A DNA stretch of 64,000 nt from NCBI GenBank assembly GCA_007922225.1, contig ML680046.1, forward strand, positions 544,660 through 608,659, written 5' to 3'. Made by a program: the position numbers and the translations under genes. This document shows positions 44,927 to 57,130 of the stretch, piece after piece (position 1 is the stretch's first letter; every line of letters starts with the position of its first letter). The notes beneath the pieces were generated by a model, which searched no databases, was not told the DNA's origin, and saw only the letters and a program-made list of their open reading frames with translations. Origin of the DNA: Emydura subglobosa. Its lineage: Eukaryota > Chordata > Testudines > Chelidae.

Positions 44927-46220
44927 TGTGACACACCTATGGGTTGCAGTCTCGGCACCGTACCTTGTGAAGTGCTGAGTGCTCTGTACTCCTCTTCACT
45001 TTGGTTCCAGTCTTGCAATCAACTCTGCATGGAGACAATATTCTGTTTTTCACTATTTGCCTCACATTTACTTTTGGCACTTCATAAGCCTGGCCATACT
45101 ACATGTGACATACCAGGGTACAATCCAGACGAATGAGCAGCTGTGTCATCGCTTCTCTGCAGTCTTGGGTGCCTTCCCATCCTTTGTTGAAGGAGTTCCC
45201 ACCTGGGCTGCTTGCAAACAGCCTTCCAGCATTCAAGCCATACCCCTGAGTGTCTGTGTATAACTTAGCCTGCCAGCCACACCTGGGTTACACTCTGGTT
45301 CTCACCAGCTTTGATTATATTTTAGGGTGACACCAACACACCGCCAGTCTTATATTTCCCCTCAGAAATATATGTCCTGTATTGCTCAGCCGTCTCCTGG
45401 AAAATACAAATTATATAAAGCCCGTTATTTCTTTAATAGAAACAATATGCACACAACTTTCCATCCCAAATGGCGTTTCCCAAACATTTCAATTTAAACA
45501 CACTGGATTAGCTACAACAAGAAAACAAGTTTATTAACTGCAAAGAGAGTGTTTTTAAGTGAGGACAATTAATGAGGCACAAAAATCAGAAATGGTTACA
45601 AACAGAAGAAAGATAAAACACAACTAGTGCGTTTCACTATGTTACATTCAAAGGAAAGATTTTTCATGAAATGGTTTCAGCTGTCTTAATGATCAAACTT
45701 CTTAGGTCAGGACCCCTTCTCCCAGTACCCAATACTTTCTTTATTGCTTCAGGTGCTGTCAATGCGATGGACAGGGAAAGGAGAAAGAGAGGGATGCCTT
45801 GAGATGTTTGTCCCTCCTTTTTATAGTGGCAGTCACCCTCTTGAAAAATGTTTCCAGCTGAGATTCAGGAGACAAAGAGTCTATGTGGAAGGATGTTCCT
45901 TGATTTTTCCCACCTGTTTTAACTCCTTTCGTCTCCCCTTTCTGCATGATGACTCTGTTTACTGCTTAAATACAAATTAAGCAGAACAGATTCCTTTTTT
46001 TAAGGACAGACCTGTTTGCCAACTTCTGCTTGGCTAAGGCTGTGATTTGGCACATGTGTTAATATCACCATACAGCAAAATCTTATAACTTCACATACAG
46101 TGTTGTCACAAATATTTTATCTGGATAATATTTACCAGCAAATTATGAGTTTTCAAATGATACCTTACAAGGCATGCCTTGTGCAAAAATGATTACAATA
46201 GTGTGTAGCTTGTGAACACA
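44927..46220 (-). mobile_element. LTR-like element, about 1.3 kb, abutting CR1
   Basis: On minus there is a long U3-like part (CTTGTAAGGTATCATTTGAAAAC), a TATA box (plus-strand CTCCTTTTTATAG, 45,814-45,826, that is CTATAAAAAGGAG) and AATAAAGAAAG (plus-strand CTTTCTTTATT at about 45,735-45,745). The left end on plus starts TGTGACACACC. No protein homology in either strand. The right edge meets the CR1 at about 46,222. Boundaries are approximate, and 44,927-45,400 may be a separate sequence. Confidence 0.5.
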
Positions 46221-46222
46221 GG

Positions 46223-46960
46223 GGTACATTCAGTCACGCCACGTCAGAACAATGGTCCATCTAGCCCAGTATCCTGTCTTCTGACAGCGGCAGTGCCAGA
46301 TGCTTCTGAGGGAATGAACAGAACAGAACAATTATCAAGTGATCCATCCCATTCTCTAGTCCCAGCTTCTGGCATTCAGAGGTTTAGGAACACCCAGAGC
46401 ATAGGGCTGCATCTTTGACCATCTTCTCTAATAGCCACTGATGGACCTATCCTCCATTAACTTATCTAATTCTTTTCTGAACCCACTTATACTTTTGGCC
46501 TTCACAACAACCCCTGGTTGAGTTCCACAGGTTGACTGTGCATTGTGTGAAGAAGTACTTCCTTAGTTTGTTTTTAAATCTTCTGCCTACTAATCTCATT
46601 TTGGGTGACCCCTGGTTCTTGTGTTCTCATACAAAAGCTGTTCCATACCCCTAATCATTTTTGTTGTCCTTCTCTGTACCTTTTCCAATTCTAACACTTT
46701 TTTCAAGATGGGGTGACCAAAACGGTATGCAGTATTCCAGGTGTAGACATATCATGAATTTATGTAATGTCACTGTGGTGTTTTCTGACTTTCCTAATGG
46801 TTCCTAACATTCTGTTGGCTTTTTTGACTGCCACTGCCCATTGAGCAGATATCACCATGGATAATTATCTGAAAACTCCAAGATCTTTCTTGAGTGATAA
46901 CAGTTAATTTAGACCCCATCATTTTGCCTCTATAGTTTCATTCTTTTTGACCCATGATAA
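46223..46960 (-). mobile_element. CR1 LINE 3' portion with internal deletion
   Basis: CCATCTAGCCCAGTATCCTGTCTTCTGACAG (3' UTR), TTCCACAGGTTGACTGTGCATTGTGTGAAGAAGTACTTCC, then at about 46,628 CTTGTGTT joins CTCATACAAAAGCTG, skipping sequence present in the 56 kb copy (AACACTTCCTTATTCACTTTC to CCAGTC). It continues to the TAATTTAGACCCCATCATTTTG block. Confidence 0.85.
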
Positions 46961-49900
46961 GATCTATTCTTTCCCTTCAGGATATTTCCCATCCTCTCCC
47001 TTACACATTACTGTTCTCTCTGTTTGGTGTCACTGGATTTCTTTTCCCTTAAGCTTCTCTCACCTAGCCTCACTTTATCATCTCAGAGGCAGCACCACAG
47101 GCAGCTGGCTGACAGCAGACAGAGAGACACACTCAGCTCTCAGTGGAAGCTGAGTTTTTTCCCGATGGCCACATATGAACATACATTAATGGGAACACTA
47201 ATCATCCTTGTATTAGCATGCAACAAAGCTGACATCTTTACATTTCTGCCCCTTTAGTGCATCAGAAACATGGATGATGAGGCAAACAGATAGCTGAGAC
47301 ACAGAGGTAAAATGACCTGTCACATAGGAAGATTGTGGCAGAGGAAAGCATTGAGACCAACTCTCTTGTGTCTCACTCCTCACTTGTTGTTAGATGAATC
47401 ATGGTCAAAAGCAGGAAGACCTCAGAACATTTCCCTTTTCTGTGTCTCGCTCACACACTGCATCATAACATACCTGCCACTCCTAGAATGCCCTTCACTT
47501 AAACCCAAAGTATAATTCAATTATTCCACCAGTATATGATGCTATGCAGAATATGTGTATATGTGCTCCAGAGTGCTAAAATCCCCTATCTTATTACAAG
47601 AGTGACAGACATACAGCTCTCTGCAAGCAGCGGGTATCTGTGACGCATTCATGTTCTCAGCAACCGAACTGCATTTGCTCTGTAGAACACATTGCACTTT
47701 GTAGGGGATTTAGATCCATTTTTACGTATCTTGCATCTTAGCTGTGGTTAATCAGTGGGGTATAAGTTCATTGTGGACTTTTATCCCTGTCCCCTCTATC
47801 ACGGCAAACTGCCACACAGAGATAGTGTCCTGCTGTCTTTTCAGATTATCCATCATTTTTTGAACAATCTTTCATCTGGAACCAAATTTACAGGCTAACG
47901 TTAGGTCAATGGCCAATACATTGGTCAAAGCCTTTGCTTATCTTGCTTAGCTGGAACTACAGCAATTTTTTCCTTAACCTGAATAAATGACCAAACTATA
48001 ACTCATAATGATTTAGCTGCTGTATCATATATGTCTCCAACTTCCCAGCCATAAATGAAGATGAATTTTTAATTTGATGGTCTGTTATCATTATACCATG
48101 TACAACTAACGCAAAAACTATATGCGAGGATCCTTGTTCACCCCTGTAATACAAGTATCCCTTGAGTGGAATGAGGCAGCTGTTTAAAAGAACACGCTGA
48201 TGCCATTCAGTAGTTTGGTACAGGAAGTGAAGATTAATTCCTACCACTTGATTTGTGGGCTTGCTCTCTTTAATTTCTTCTAATTTTTATGGGACCGTTA
48301 CCTAGACCACTTTCTGCTCCTCTAGCTGAGAGAAAGATCAGACTTCATAGGGAGAGAGATCAGACAGAATTCACTGCATCTGTCAGAGACCTAATAAAAC
48401 AACAGGAAAAAAGAGGTGGGGAAGCAAAACAAATGAGAAATGAAAACTCTGAGAGACCATATTGCAAAGCAACCACATCCAATAAAGAGATATAGTTTAA
48501 TCAAGACATGCATATTAAAGTACCCAGTTAAAAATAAACTTGTCATCCAACAGCAAAAGATAGGGGTGTATGAGATTAATGATCAAAATCACTGAACTAC
48601 ATTTCAGACAAGATAAAGAGGCAAAATATCTTTGAATAAAAACCATGCAGTTCCGAATACAGAAAGGATTATGTCATTTCACGAAAACCCCTGTTGCATT
48701 ACCGTGTATTGAGTGTAGTTCAGCAACCTCAGGAGACTCATGGTAAAATATACAATGAAAATTTCCATAATCAGAGAGACGTTCATGTTGCCTAACCTAG
48801 AGATGGACACTGGTCAAAATACATCTGGGGAGCCTGATCTATCAATGCTTCTGCATGCAATGGAATTTGCAGTGGGATTTCCTTACAGATGTCAGAAAAG
48901 ATACCAATGGTAACTCTGTGTCAGTGTCATCAGTCTTTGGCTGTGCAGATGGACCTGAGGTTCCCTGATTTGGCCTAGAGTCTCTTCACTATCCAGCGTA
49001 GTTTAGAATAACTCCAACGGTGCTCTAAATGACATTCAGGTGGGACACTCAGCAGCTGGTTCATGACTTGATGGATCAGCAGAATCTGGTTCTAATCTCC
49101 GAATTTGCACTTGGCTTTAGTTAATTTTCTTTTCCTGTGACACGTAGTGTGGCAGTAAATGCATGTGCCCCACTGCCCTCTACTGGATTCACTTGGAACT
49201 GCTCAAGAGCATGTCACAATGTTCTATACTGCTAACAATGAATGGAGATTGTCCTTTATCTCAAGGCAAGGGGTTGGTGCTCTGGGAATAGGAAGATCTG
49301 AGTTTTACTTGCTGTCATCAGAATGTTTCTAGACACCATGAGGTGCAGCACAATAACAGCTGTGAAGCTCCTTGATTGTCACAGATTTGTTGCAGTCTGT
49401 TGCTGTTTCTAGGAGAGCTCCAATTACTGCTCAGATGAAGCTGTATGTTCCATTTTCTTCCTCCGATTGTTTAATACTACCTTGATACTTAGTTAAATGT
49501 TGTCAAAACAAAACAATTACTGTAGCTATGTGATAATGTAAGCACTACATTTACTCTGTTCACTAATTCAGTGATCTTATATTAAGATGCAATTTATCCT
49601 TGGAAAGAAGCTGGAGAAATCTGGGTTAAGAATGATAGGATTGGACTCTCTATATTGTTGCTTTTCCTACTTTTGGCTCAACGGCCGCTACTTCTGTGCG
49701 GCTATCATTTCAATGAACTCATGCCTCATTCTATGAGATGATGATGGCGTTCAGGAGCACGCTGTATATCTTCAGTTTTTACTGTATTGCATATCAGCAT
49801 TTCTGTTGTTTTTTTCAGGGAACATCCAAGGCAAGCCAGTTGTTTTAAACTTTCTCTGGGTGTTGCATCTATTCATGGTGAAGGACAGATGTTTGGGATC

Positions 49901-50529
49901 ATTAAGCCACTGTCAAGACACTATTAAAAATGTTTCCTCATGGCTTGGCATTTTATAGCAGTTAACTCCCACAATGCAACAATAATAGATGACCCTATAT
50001 TTTAACATGCTGATATTCTTGAGAGATCTCTTGCTCTTTCCATACAAAGTTATTTTGTCATCTAGCCCACAAGGGATGCGGAAGTCAAATAAAATAGCAT
50101 ATTCAGCCAACACAGGCAAATGATCTTGCTCAAGCAACCTTACGTTTTTTCAGAAAGCTGGATTATAGTGAAACTCCTAATACAAACATTCCCTTCTGTT
50201 CCAAAAGTCCTCACGATCATCCCCTACTCTCAAAAAAGCAGGATTTTGACTTCAAAAAGGGAGAAATGCCAGAGACTCCATGAAGTTTGCTACTGATTTT
50301 GCTATTGATTTTTTACGTGGAGGGCACATGCATTCCATGGTGATGGGTTCCATGGTAAAACTCACAGTTATATATGAACTGCTCAAGGGCTTTCCTGACT
50401 TACAACCCATTATATTATCTGTGATTTTTATTAAACTATTTTAGCCTATCATTTGAAATTGGCAATAGGAATGAGCTACTTTATTTGCCACTTTCCTGAT
50501 GAGAATAAGAGCCTGATTCACCGCTGCTA
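46961..50529. other. No gene seen in about 3.6 kb
   Basis: The longest stretch without a confidently recognised repeat. Frames such as 48,289-48,495 and 49,913-50,137 have no domain, splice context or repeat homology that I can see. Could hold intron or conserved non-coding sequence. Confidence 0.4.
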
Positions 50530-50633
50530 GCATGAGCAAGTGTGAAAAATCGGGACAGGGATGGGGGTAGCTATATAAGAAAAAGTCCCAAATATCGGGA
50601 CTGTCCCTATAAAATTGGGACATCTGGTCACCC
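50530..50633 (-). mobile_element. TA-flanked MITE with GGGTGACCAGATGTCC end, second copy
   Basis: Right end GGGACATCTGGTCACCC followed by TA (50,634-50,635). It has AAATCGGGACAGGGATGGGGG and AAAGTCCCAAATATCGGGACTGTCCC inside. The left end is degraded (TAGCATGAGCAAG). Inverted relative to 2,081-2,200. Confidence 0.75.
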
Positions 50634-51187
50634 TAATCGCTGCCTTAGTCCAGTTTTATGCTGACTTCACTAGAGGCCATGCCCCGAATATTTGATCCAT
50701 CATCATATCTTGCTTCACTGTGTTGCAGTTGTCCACGAATAGCTCCCCTGTCTGCAAACCTATCCCCAAAGCAAGTGGGACAAGAGGGCTGGCTCTATGG
50801 AGAAATGGTTAGTAAAGAACAAGCTTTGTTTTGCCCAGAGGATGAAGCTGGAAATCAAAGGGCCTGTTTCTCCCTGACACCAGATTTACGCTACCGTATC
50901 ACCATTGCTTTCAACAGAGTGGCAGTGTCTTAAAACTATCATAGTCAAATGCAAAATCATAGCCAAGTTTGGCAAGTACGGTTGAGTTTGTGGGCTCATT
51001 CCCTAGTACACATGAGGAGCAACACACGTTGCAATTAAAAAGCCAGATTATCAGCTGGTGTAAACCCTCAGAGCTCCGAGGATCGGAGAATAGAAATAAA
51101 ACTAGTGTAAATGAAGTTGAACTATGCTTGATTGACTGTTTTCTCTTTTCTTCCCCACCTGCCCTTTGTTTGTGTTGTTCACTTGTT

Positions 51188-51330
51188 ATGTTCTGTTGTA
51201 ACCTAGACTGGATTCAATTTAAGGCAGAGAATGTCTTTTAGATAAGTGCTTATATGGTGTCTAGAACAATGTCACACTGTTCCTCTCTGGAGGCCCATAG
51301 GCACTACACCATGTATAAATAACAACTGAG
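51188..51330 (+). mobile_element. SINE 3' tail fragment
   Basis: GTAACCTAGACTGGATTCAATTTAAGGCAGAGAATGTCTTTTA then GGTGTCTAGAACAATGTCACACTG and AGGCACTACACCATGTATAAATAAC match the 3' half of the CORE-type SINE at 27,500. Confidence 0.6.
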
Positions 51331-51479
51331 AAGGGAATCAGGAACTTTGTGTAGCTGATTACTTTACTTTATCATTCATTTATCGTGTGTTGTGTGATGT
51401 TATGATTAACTAACATGTCATGTCACATTATAATCATTGTATGCTAAATAGATTTCAATTATAGGATTACAGAAGTATA

Positions 51480-52300
51480 AGATTCGTAATTAGAAAGGAT
51501 AATAATATATTAGGTACCTAAATAAGTAGGGTTGAAATGCAAGGGCTACAGGCTGAGGCCTGTAAGATGTCAGCCTAGCCATACTAGGCCATAGGCTTAA
51601 GAAATGTTTGACATACGTGACCGAAGAATGACCTAATGCCACAAGACATTGGGAAAAGACGTGCCAATGGGTGGTATTGGAAAAAAAAATGAACTGCAAG
51701 GTTAGTTTTGGATTATAAAATGTCTGATGGTCACATTTTTTCTAACACGTGCCCTAATCAGTGTGCATGAAAGCTAATGAGAATAAAAGGAAGTACCAGC
51801 AACCTATGAAAAATGAGGTACCACCATGATTCTTGGGAGTCACGATACGAATAAGGGAAAAGAGTCTGGACACTTCCATGCACATGTGCAGATTGTTAGG
51901 TGTGGTCAGAACCGCAAGGTAAAAGAGGGCTCCCAAACTGGATAAAATGAGTTCCCTATGGGAAAATTCCAGCAGGAACCATCCCTCTGCTGATGATCAA
52001 TTGGCAAAGCAGCCATCAGACCTTAAGAATATCGTTAAGGGTTTGAGTATGATTATATTTGTAACTCGTGCATAGGGCTTTATAGAATTTGTATATGCTT
52101 GGGTAATCATACGTTTAATTGTAAATTTAATAAAACTTATAAAGCAGACTAGATCTTGTACTTGTGAATGTCCGTGTGGTCATGATCCTTGGTCTTTATG
52201 TGTTCCTAGAGACTCTCAATTTGAAGCAAGTAGCAGAGGTGACTTTCACTCCGTTAAGCTCAAAACTGTAGCCACCAGAGGCAAAACCATGGTGGTGTAA
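51480..52300 (+). mobile_element. ERV-type LTR on plus
   Basis: About 0.8 kb with LTR-like order. U3 includes GTTGAAATGCAAGGGCTACAGGC and ATAGGCTTAAGAAATG. A promoter-like ACTGGATAAAATGAG lies at 51,938-51,952. An AATAAAACTTATAAAG polyadenylation signal is near 52,129, with a U5-like tail through CGTGTGGTCATGATCC to about 52,300. No coding part. Edges estimated. Confidence 0.5.
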
Positions 52301-52829
52301 TACAACATTACTAAATGCACTTTAAATAAAATAAAAGGCTACCTTTGTGATCCCAACTCTCAACCTCTGCTGGCTTATCTACTTTTCTTCCTGCTGTGAA
52401 ATCGCCATTTGTTCAGTGCATGAAACGGGGAAGTGATAATCACTTAAGTGCATAAATAAGCAGTGCCAGTGATGACTCTGAACATACATATGGTGCACAC
52501 TTTCCAGAGGAGCTTTTTATGGGTTTATATTATTGTTTATTGATGCATTTGAGTTTTTTATATGCCTCTAAAACAGAGCTACTCAAAACCCTCTGGATTT
52601 TCAAATCTGAAAAACAATAAATAGCAACAAAAAGTACAATATATACTGCATGGTGGGCCACATGATCCTTCATTACCATGTACCCTATAAAATGACTTAT
52701 TCAAGTGAAAACAAAAAGGAACACATGACTACATCATCTCCCCACCAACTTAAATGACCTTACAGTGGTGAGCAAAGTGTTTCCTCACTTCTTGCATGGC
52801 CCATATAAGAACTACCCAGCAACACAGCT

Positions 52830-52985
52830 GCTGTTCTCTGCCCTAGTCTGGGACTCAGAGACCTAGATTCTGTTCCTAGCTGTCTTTGACCTGCTGGATG
52901 ACCTTGGGCAACTCACTTAATCTTTCTGTGGCTCAGTTTGCCCATCTGTAAAATGGGGGTGCTGCTGCTGATCCCTTTTGAAATC
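52830..52985 (+). mobile_element. tRNA-derived CORE/MIR-like SINE
   Basis: CTGGGACTCAGAGACCTAGATTCTG, GACCTTGGGCAACTCACTTAATC and CTCAGTTTGCCCATCTGTAAAATGGGG are the classic MIR-type core and tail blocks. Confidence 0.8.
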
Positions 52986-53224
52986 TATTGATAATCCCTA
53001 GCCCTTATATGCACTTTTTATTGCCATGTTGTTTCCCATTGGGAGCAACTTGCCAGAGGGGGGGGGCGGAAGGATGGCCTGAGGTATGGCTCCACTGCTC
53101 CCTACCTGCCAGCTGGCAGGACTGACCAGCCACCCTGTGAGTGGGAGTATGTTACCCCCATTAAATGATTTTTTTCCTTCTCCGACGGTGGTCATCACAA
53201 AGCTTGATCCAGTCCCCTTCGCAA

Positions 53225-55140
53225 CGCCTTCCTTCAGCGACAAGCTGACCCCGTCAACCAGAGTGGCATTCTGCATTTTTTTCACCAATCATCCACAGAG
53301 ATTCCAAAGGCTAAGTCCTCTTTGCAAGCATCCTGAAATCTGCACAGCAGTCTGCCTCTTTTTCTAGACACTTCACAAGCTTCAAAGTACAGCACACTGT
53401 GGGATCCTGTAATCCAGCATCCACTTGACATGTCCAAGCCACCTGAGTTTTTTCTTACTAATCAACTTTACCATGAATAACATATCTGCATGGTTTAACA
53501 CTTCCACGTGTGTCACCCTGTCTTGCCATCTTATTCAAAGAATTTTACACAGGCATTTGATATGAAAGCTATTTAGTTTTTTGGACTGTTTGGCGTAAGT
53601 TGTCCATGTTTCTGAGCCATATAAAAGAGTGGATAAAACATGTCTCATAAATATGGATTTTCACTTTAGTTGATAATTTGTTGTTGTTCCAGGCTCTGGG
53701 TTGCAAAAGACAAAGTTCCTGGCTGCTTTGTTGATTCTACAAGTGAGCTCAGCCTCAGGATCTATATTGCTGGTAACAGTAGAGCCAAAGTAGCAAAACT
53801 GGTCAACAACATCCAGACGAATACCATCTAAGGTGACATCTGGAACTGGTTCCGAAGAGCTTTGGTGCAGGATAACAGTCTTTTTCAAGCATATTGCTCG
53901 CCCAAAGATTTTGCATGAATCAGAGAACTTGGTAATAAGATGTTGTAGGGCATCAGTGCTGGGAGCCACAAGGGCTGCATCATCTGCAAACAACAAGTCC
54001 CTTATGATTATGTCCTTCACCTTTGTCTTAGCTCAGAAGGTGACAACGTTAAACTTCCATCGTATCTGGTGCTAAGACAAACACCCTCGCGAACATCACG
54101 GAATGCATTTTGAAGCAGGAATGAGAAGTAAATATTAAACAATGTGGGCACTAGTACATAGTCTTGCGTCACTGCATTGTTAAATGAGTCAGACGCTTGG
54201 TTTTCATACCTTACAGCTGCCTTCATGCCATCGTGTAAGGATTTCACAAGGTTTAGCAATGTAGGGTGGATAATCAAGCTTCTTCAGAACAATGTAAAGC
54301 CCTGACTGACCGTATCAAAGGCTGTTGTTAAATTTATAAAAGCCATGTGCATTGGAATGCGTTTCTCTCTGGACTTTTCCTGCAGTTGTCTTATAGAGAA
54401 GATCATGTCTGTGGTGGACCTCTCTGAGCTGAAGCCACACTGGCTCTCAGGATAGATTATCTCAGCTAATACTTGAAATCTAGGTTAAAAAAATATGGTT
54501 TAAGATTTTTCCCATGATGTTAAGATGAGATATGCCCCTGTGGTTATTACAGTCACTTCTGTCTTTTTGTTTTTATAGAGTTCGATGAAACAAACATCCT
54601 TAAAATCTTGTGGAATAGTTTCTTCCTTCCAATAAAGTAACAATACCTTGTGCAATCTTTGCAGCACGTCTTTTGTTTGTGCATTTGTAGATTTTGGCAG
54701 ATAAACAGTAAGATCCTGAAGCTTTGTTTTTGCAGAACTTTTTTGATGCTTTGTTCAAGTTCCTCTAGTGTAGATTTGGCATACAGCGAAGTCATAACTT
54801 CAGACCCAGGCAATTTGTCCAGCACAAGTTGATCTACTACAGACTCCCTTATGTAAATCATTCCAGAGTGCTCAATACACCTCTCTAGCTGCTTCCTTTT
54901 ATCAGTTATGATATTGCCATCCCGATCTTTCAGCAGATCTGTCTTGTTCTCTATTGACTCAATGGCCTTTCTAATGCCCTCATACAAGCATCTACTGTCA
55001 CTTCCATCAGCTGCTTGTTGTGTGCTGTTGCAGAGATCAAACCAGAATTTCTGAGTACACCTCCTGGAAGCTATTTGAACAACCTTATGAACTTCTCTTA
55101 GGTTGTTAAGTGAATCAGTGGAAAGAGTAGACTTGTAGGT
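53225..55140 (-). pseudogene. RTE-like (non-CR1) LINE ORF2 relic
   Basis: Read on minus, about 1.9 kb. 54,553-54,987 is the region before RT (L-K-D-R-D-G-N-I-I-T-D-K). Around 54,600 lies W-K-E-E-T-I-P-Q-D-F-K-D. 54,300-54,480 encodes P-E-S-Q-C-G-F, R-Q-L-Q-E-K-S-R-E and A-F-D-T-V. 54,017-54,277 encodes a L-H-D-G-M-like block and P-T-L-F-N-I-Y-F. The catalytic D-L-L-F-A-D-D-A-A-L-V-A is at about 53,965-54,000, with L-K-K-T and F-C-Y-F-G-S-T-V after it. Frameshifted remains of the C-terminus run to 53,225. The blocks are collinear with RTE-like vertebrate LINEs and differ from CR1. Many stops; not functional. Confidence 0.75.
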
Positions 55141-55869
55141 GATCAGGGCAGATCTTTTCCTCCCAATGAGTGAGATCTTTTCTCAGTGAGGGCAGATCTT
55201 TTCCTCTCAATGAATGGCAGCAGTATCTTCGAATGGTCTACGAACCACCTGACATTTTTCTTAGTACTCCTTCCAAAACTCTTGATTGCTCCATTCAGTT
55301 GCTGCAGTTGCCACTGAGAAAGTGGCCAGAAAAGATACTGCAGTAGCCCCTAGGGAAAGCGGCTGGACTACTGAGGAGCCAAACCTTGCCGTGGAAAGGT
55401 GGAATATGGATTGTGACTTGGCTGGAGGGCTGAGTCATGAAGAGGATGCTGCGGTTTCTGACAGTCACGAGAAGGGCTACAGATGAACTGCGGTGAAAAT
55501 GAGGGTGTGCACACTGCGGACGTGGGTGTCAGCCTGGAGATAATCCCCAGACAACCAGCAGGATGTGCCAGTCCAGAGGCGAGTGGTGCAAACCCATTAC
55601 ATTGAGCTAAAGTGAGAGGTGGGTGGGTGTAAAGTGCTAATCTGCTGCACATTGTGATTGTCATCCTAGCCGATACAGGAAGGGAAATCAAAGCTCTTAG
55701 GGAAGCCTAAAAAATAGCTGAGAAGTGTGTATGGGGCACACTATGGACCAATTACGTAGCAGCAGCTTATGGTTACTGTCTGCTACAAACTCTTGTGATC
55801 AACTCTGCTCAGAAAGGAAGTGTGGGCCAGTGGTGCGTGCACAAATTAAAGTTGTTGCTTTACCATAGA
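55141..55869. other. Unassigned; possibly 5' part of the LINE relic
   Basis: 55,143-55,219 contains a duplicated AGGGCAGATCTTTTCCTCYCAATGA pair. 55,280-55,700 is more GC-rich and could be the 5' UTR side of the same element, but no endonuclease motif was recognised. Confidence 0.35.
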
Positions 55870-56010
55870 GTCCTGAGAACTTTAGCAAGCCATTTAGTCT
55901 CTCTGTGAAATGAGGACGATTGCACTTCCCTAGTTTGCAAGGGCATTGTGAGAATAAATATATTAAAGGATTATGAGGTGCTCAGATACTATAGAAATGG
56001 ATCCTGTATA
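55870..56010 (+). mobile_element. MIR-like SINE fragment
   Basis: AGCAAGCCATTTAGTCTCTCTGTGAAATGAGGACGATTGCACTTCCC and GGGCATTGTGAGAATAAATATATTAAAGG match the core-to-tail part of a MIR-type SINE. Confidence 0.65.
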
Positions 56011-56194
56011 AAGGCCTCATATAGACAGACAAAATAAGCCTTCATGAAGTTCACAACCTACCATTATTCTAAGGAAAACCATGTTAAATGTGTACAAGTT
56101 TACTCTCATGTTTAAAAAATGGGGCTTGATCCACAAACACAACTGAGTGTAGTCCTTGCCGCTGTGAAATTGGTGGGACTGCTTCTGACAGCAA

Positions 56195-56890
56195 CATAAG
56201 ACTAGCCATACTGAGTCAAGCAATGGTCCATCTAGCCCAGTATCCTGTCTTCCAACAGTGGCTGATGCCAGATGCTTCAGAGTGAATAAACAGAACAGGG
56301 CAATCATTCAGTGATCCATCCCATTTCATCCAGTGCCATCTTCTGGAAATCAAAAGTCTGGGGACAGCCAGAGCATGTGTTTGCATCCCTGACTATCTTG
56401 GCTAATAGCCATTGCTGGCTCTACCCTCCATGAACTTATCTAATCATTTTTTGAACTTACTTATACTTTCAAAACGTCCCCTGGCAATGAGTTCCACAGG
56501 TTGACTGTGCATTATGTGAAGAAACACTTCATTTTGTTTGTTTTAAACCTGCTGCCTATTAACACTTCCTTATTCACTTTCTCCACACCAGTCATGATTT
56601 CATAGACTTCTATCATATCTACCCTTAGTGGTCTCTTTTCCAGCTTGAACAGTCCCAGTCTTTTTAATCTCTTCTCATACAGAATCTGTTCCATATCCCA
56701 AATCATTTGTGTTGCCCTTCTTTGTGCCTTTTTGCATACTAATATATCTTTTTTTGTGATGGGGCAACCAGAACTGCGTGCATTATTCAAGGTGTGGTCG
56801 TACCATGGATTTATATAGTGGCATTATGATATTTTCTGTCATATTATCCACCACTTTCCTAATGGTTGAGCAGCCTCTACACTGAGATGA
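56195..56890 (-). mobile_element. CR1 LINE 3' portion with a small deletion
   Basis: ACATAAGACTAGCCATACTGAGTCAAGCAATGGTCCATCTAGCCC at the 3' end. GCTGCCTATTAACACTTCCTTATTC at 56,552-56,576 lacks about 50 bp present in the related copy at 46 kb (the GGTGACCCCTGGTTCTTGTG segment). 5' break at about 56,890. Frame 56,512-56,790 encodes a C-terminal ORF2 piece (K-A-Q-R-R-A-T-Q-M-I). Confidence 0.85.
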
Positions 56891-57130
56891 GTAGAAAGTG
56901 TTTGCAGGATCAGGCTGCAGGTTAGTGTATATTGGAGATGGTGATTAAAAAGGTGCACTTTTTTATGACAAACATTGACCGTTTTAGTTCTTGCATGCTC
57001 TTTCCTATCCTCTGTTTGGTACTTGGTTTATGCCTTATTGTAATTAAAGCTAGACTTGGTCAACAATGTTTTGTGAAAAGCTTGCACTTTGGGGACAGAG
57101 GAGATGGGGCAATGTGACAGATATTGCAAC

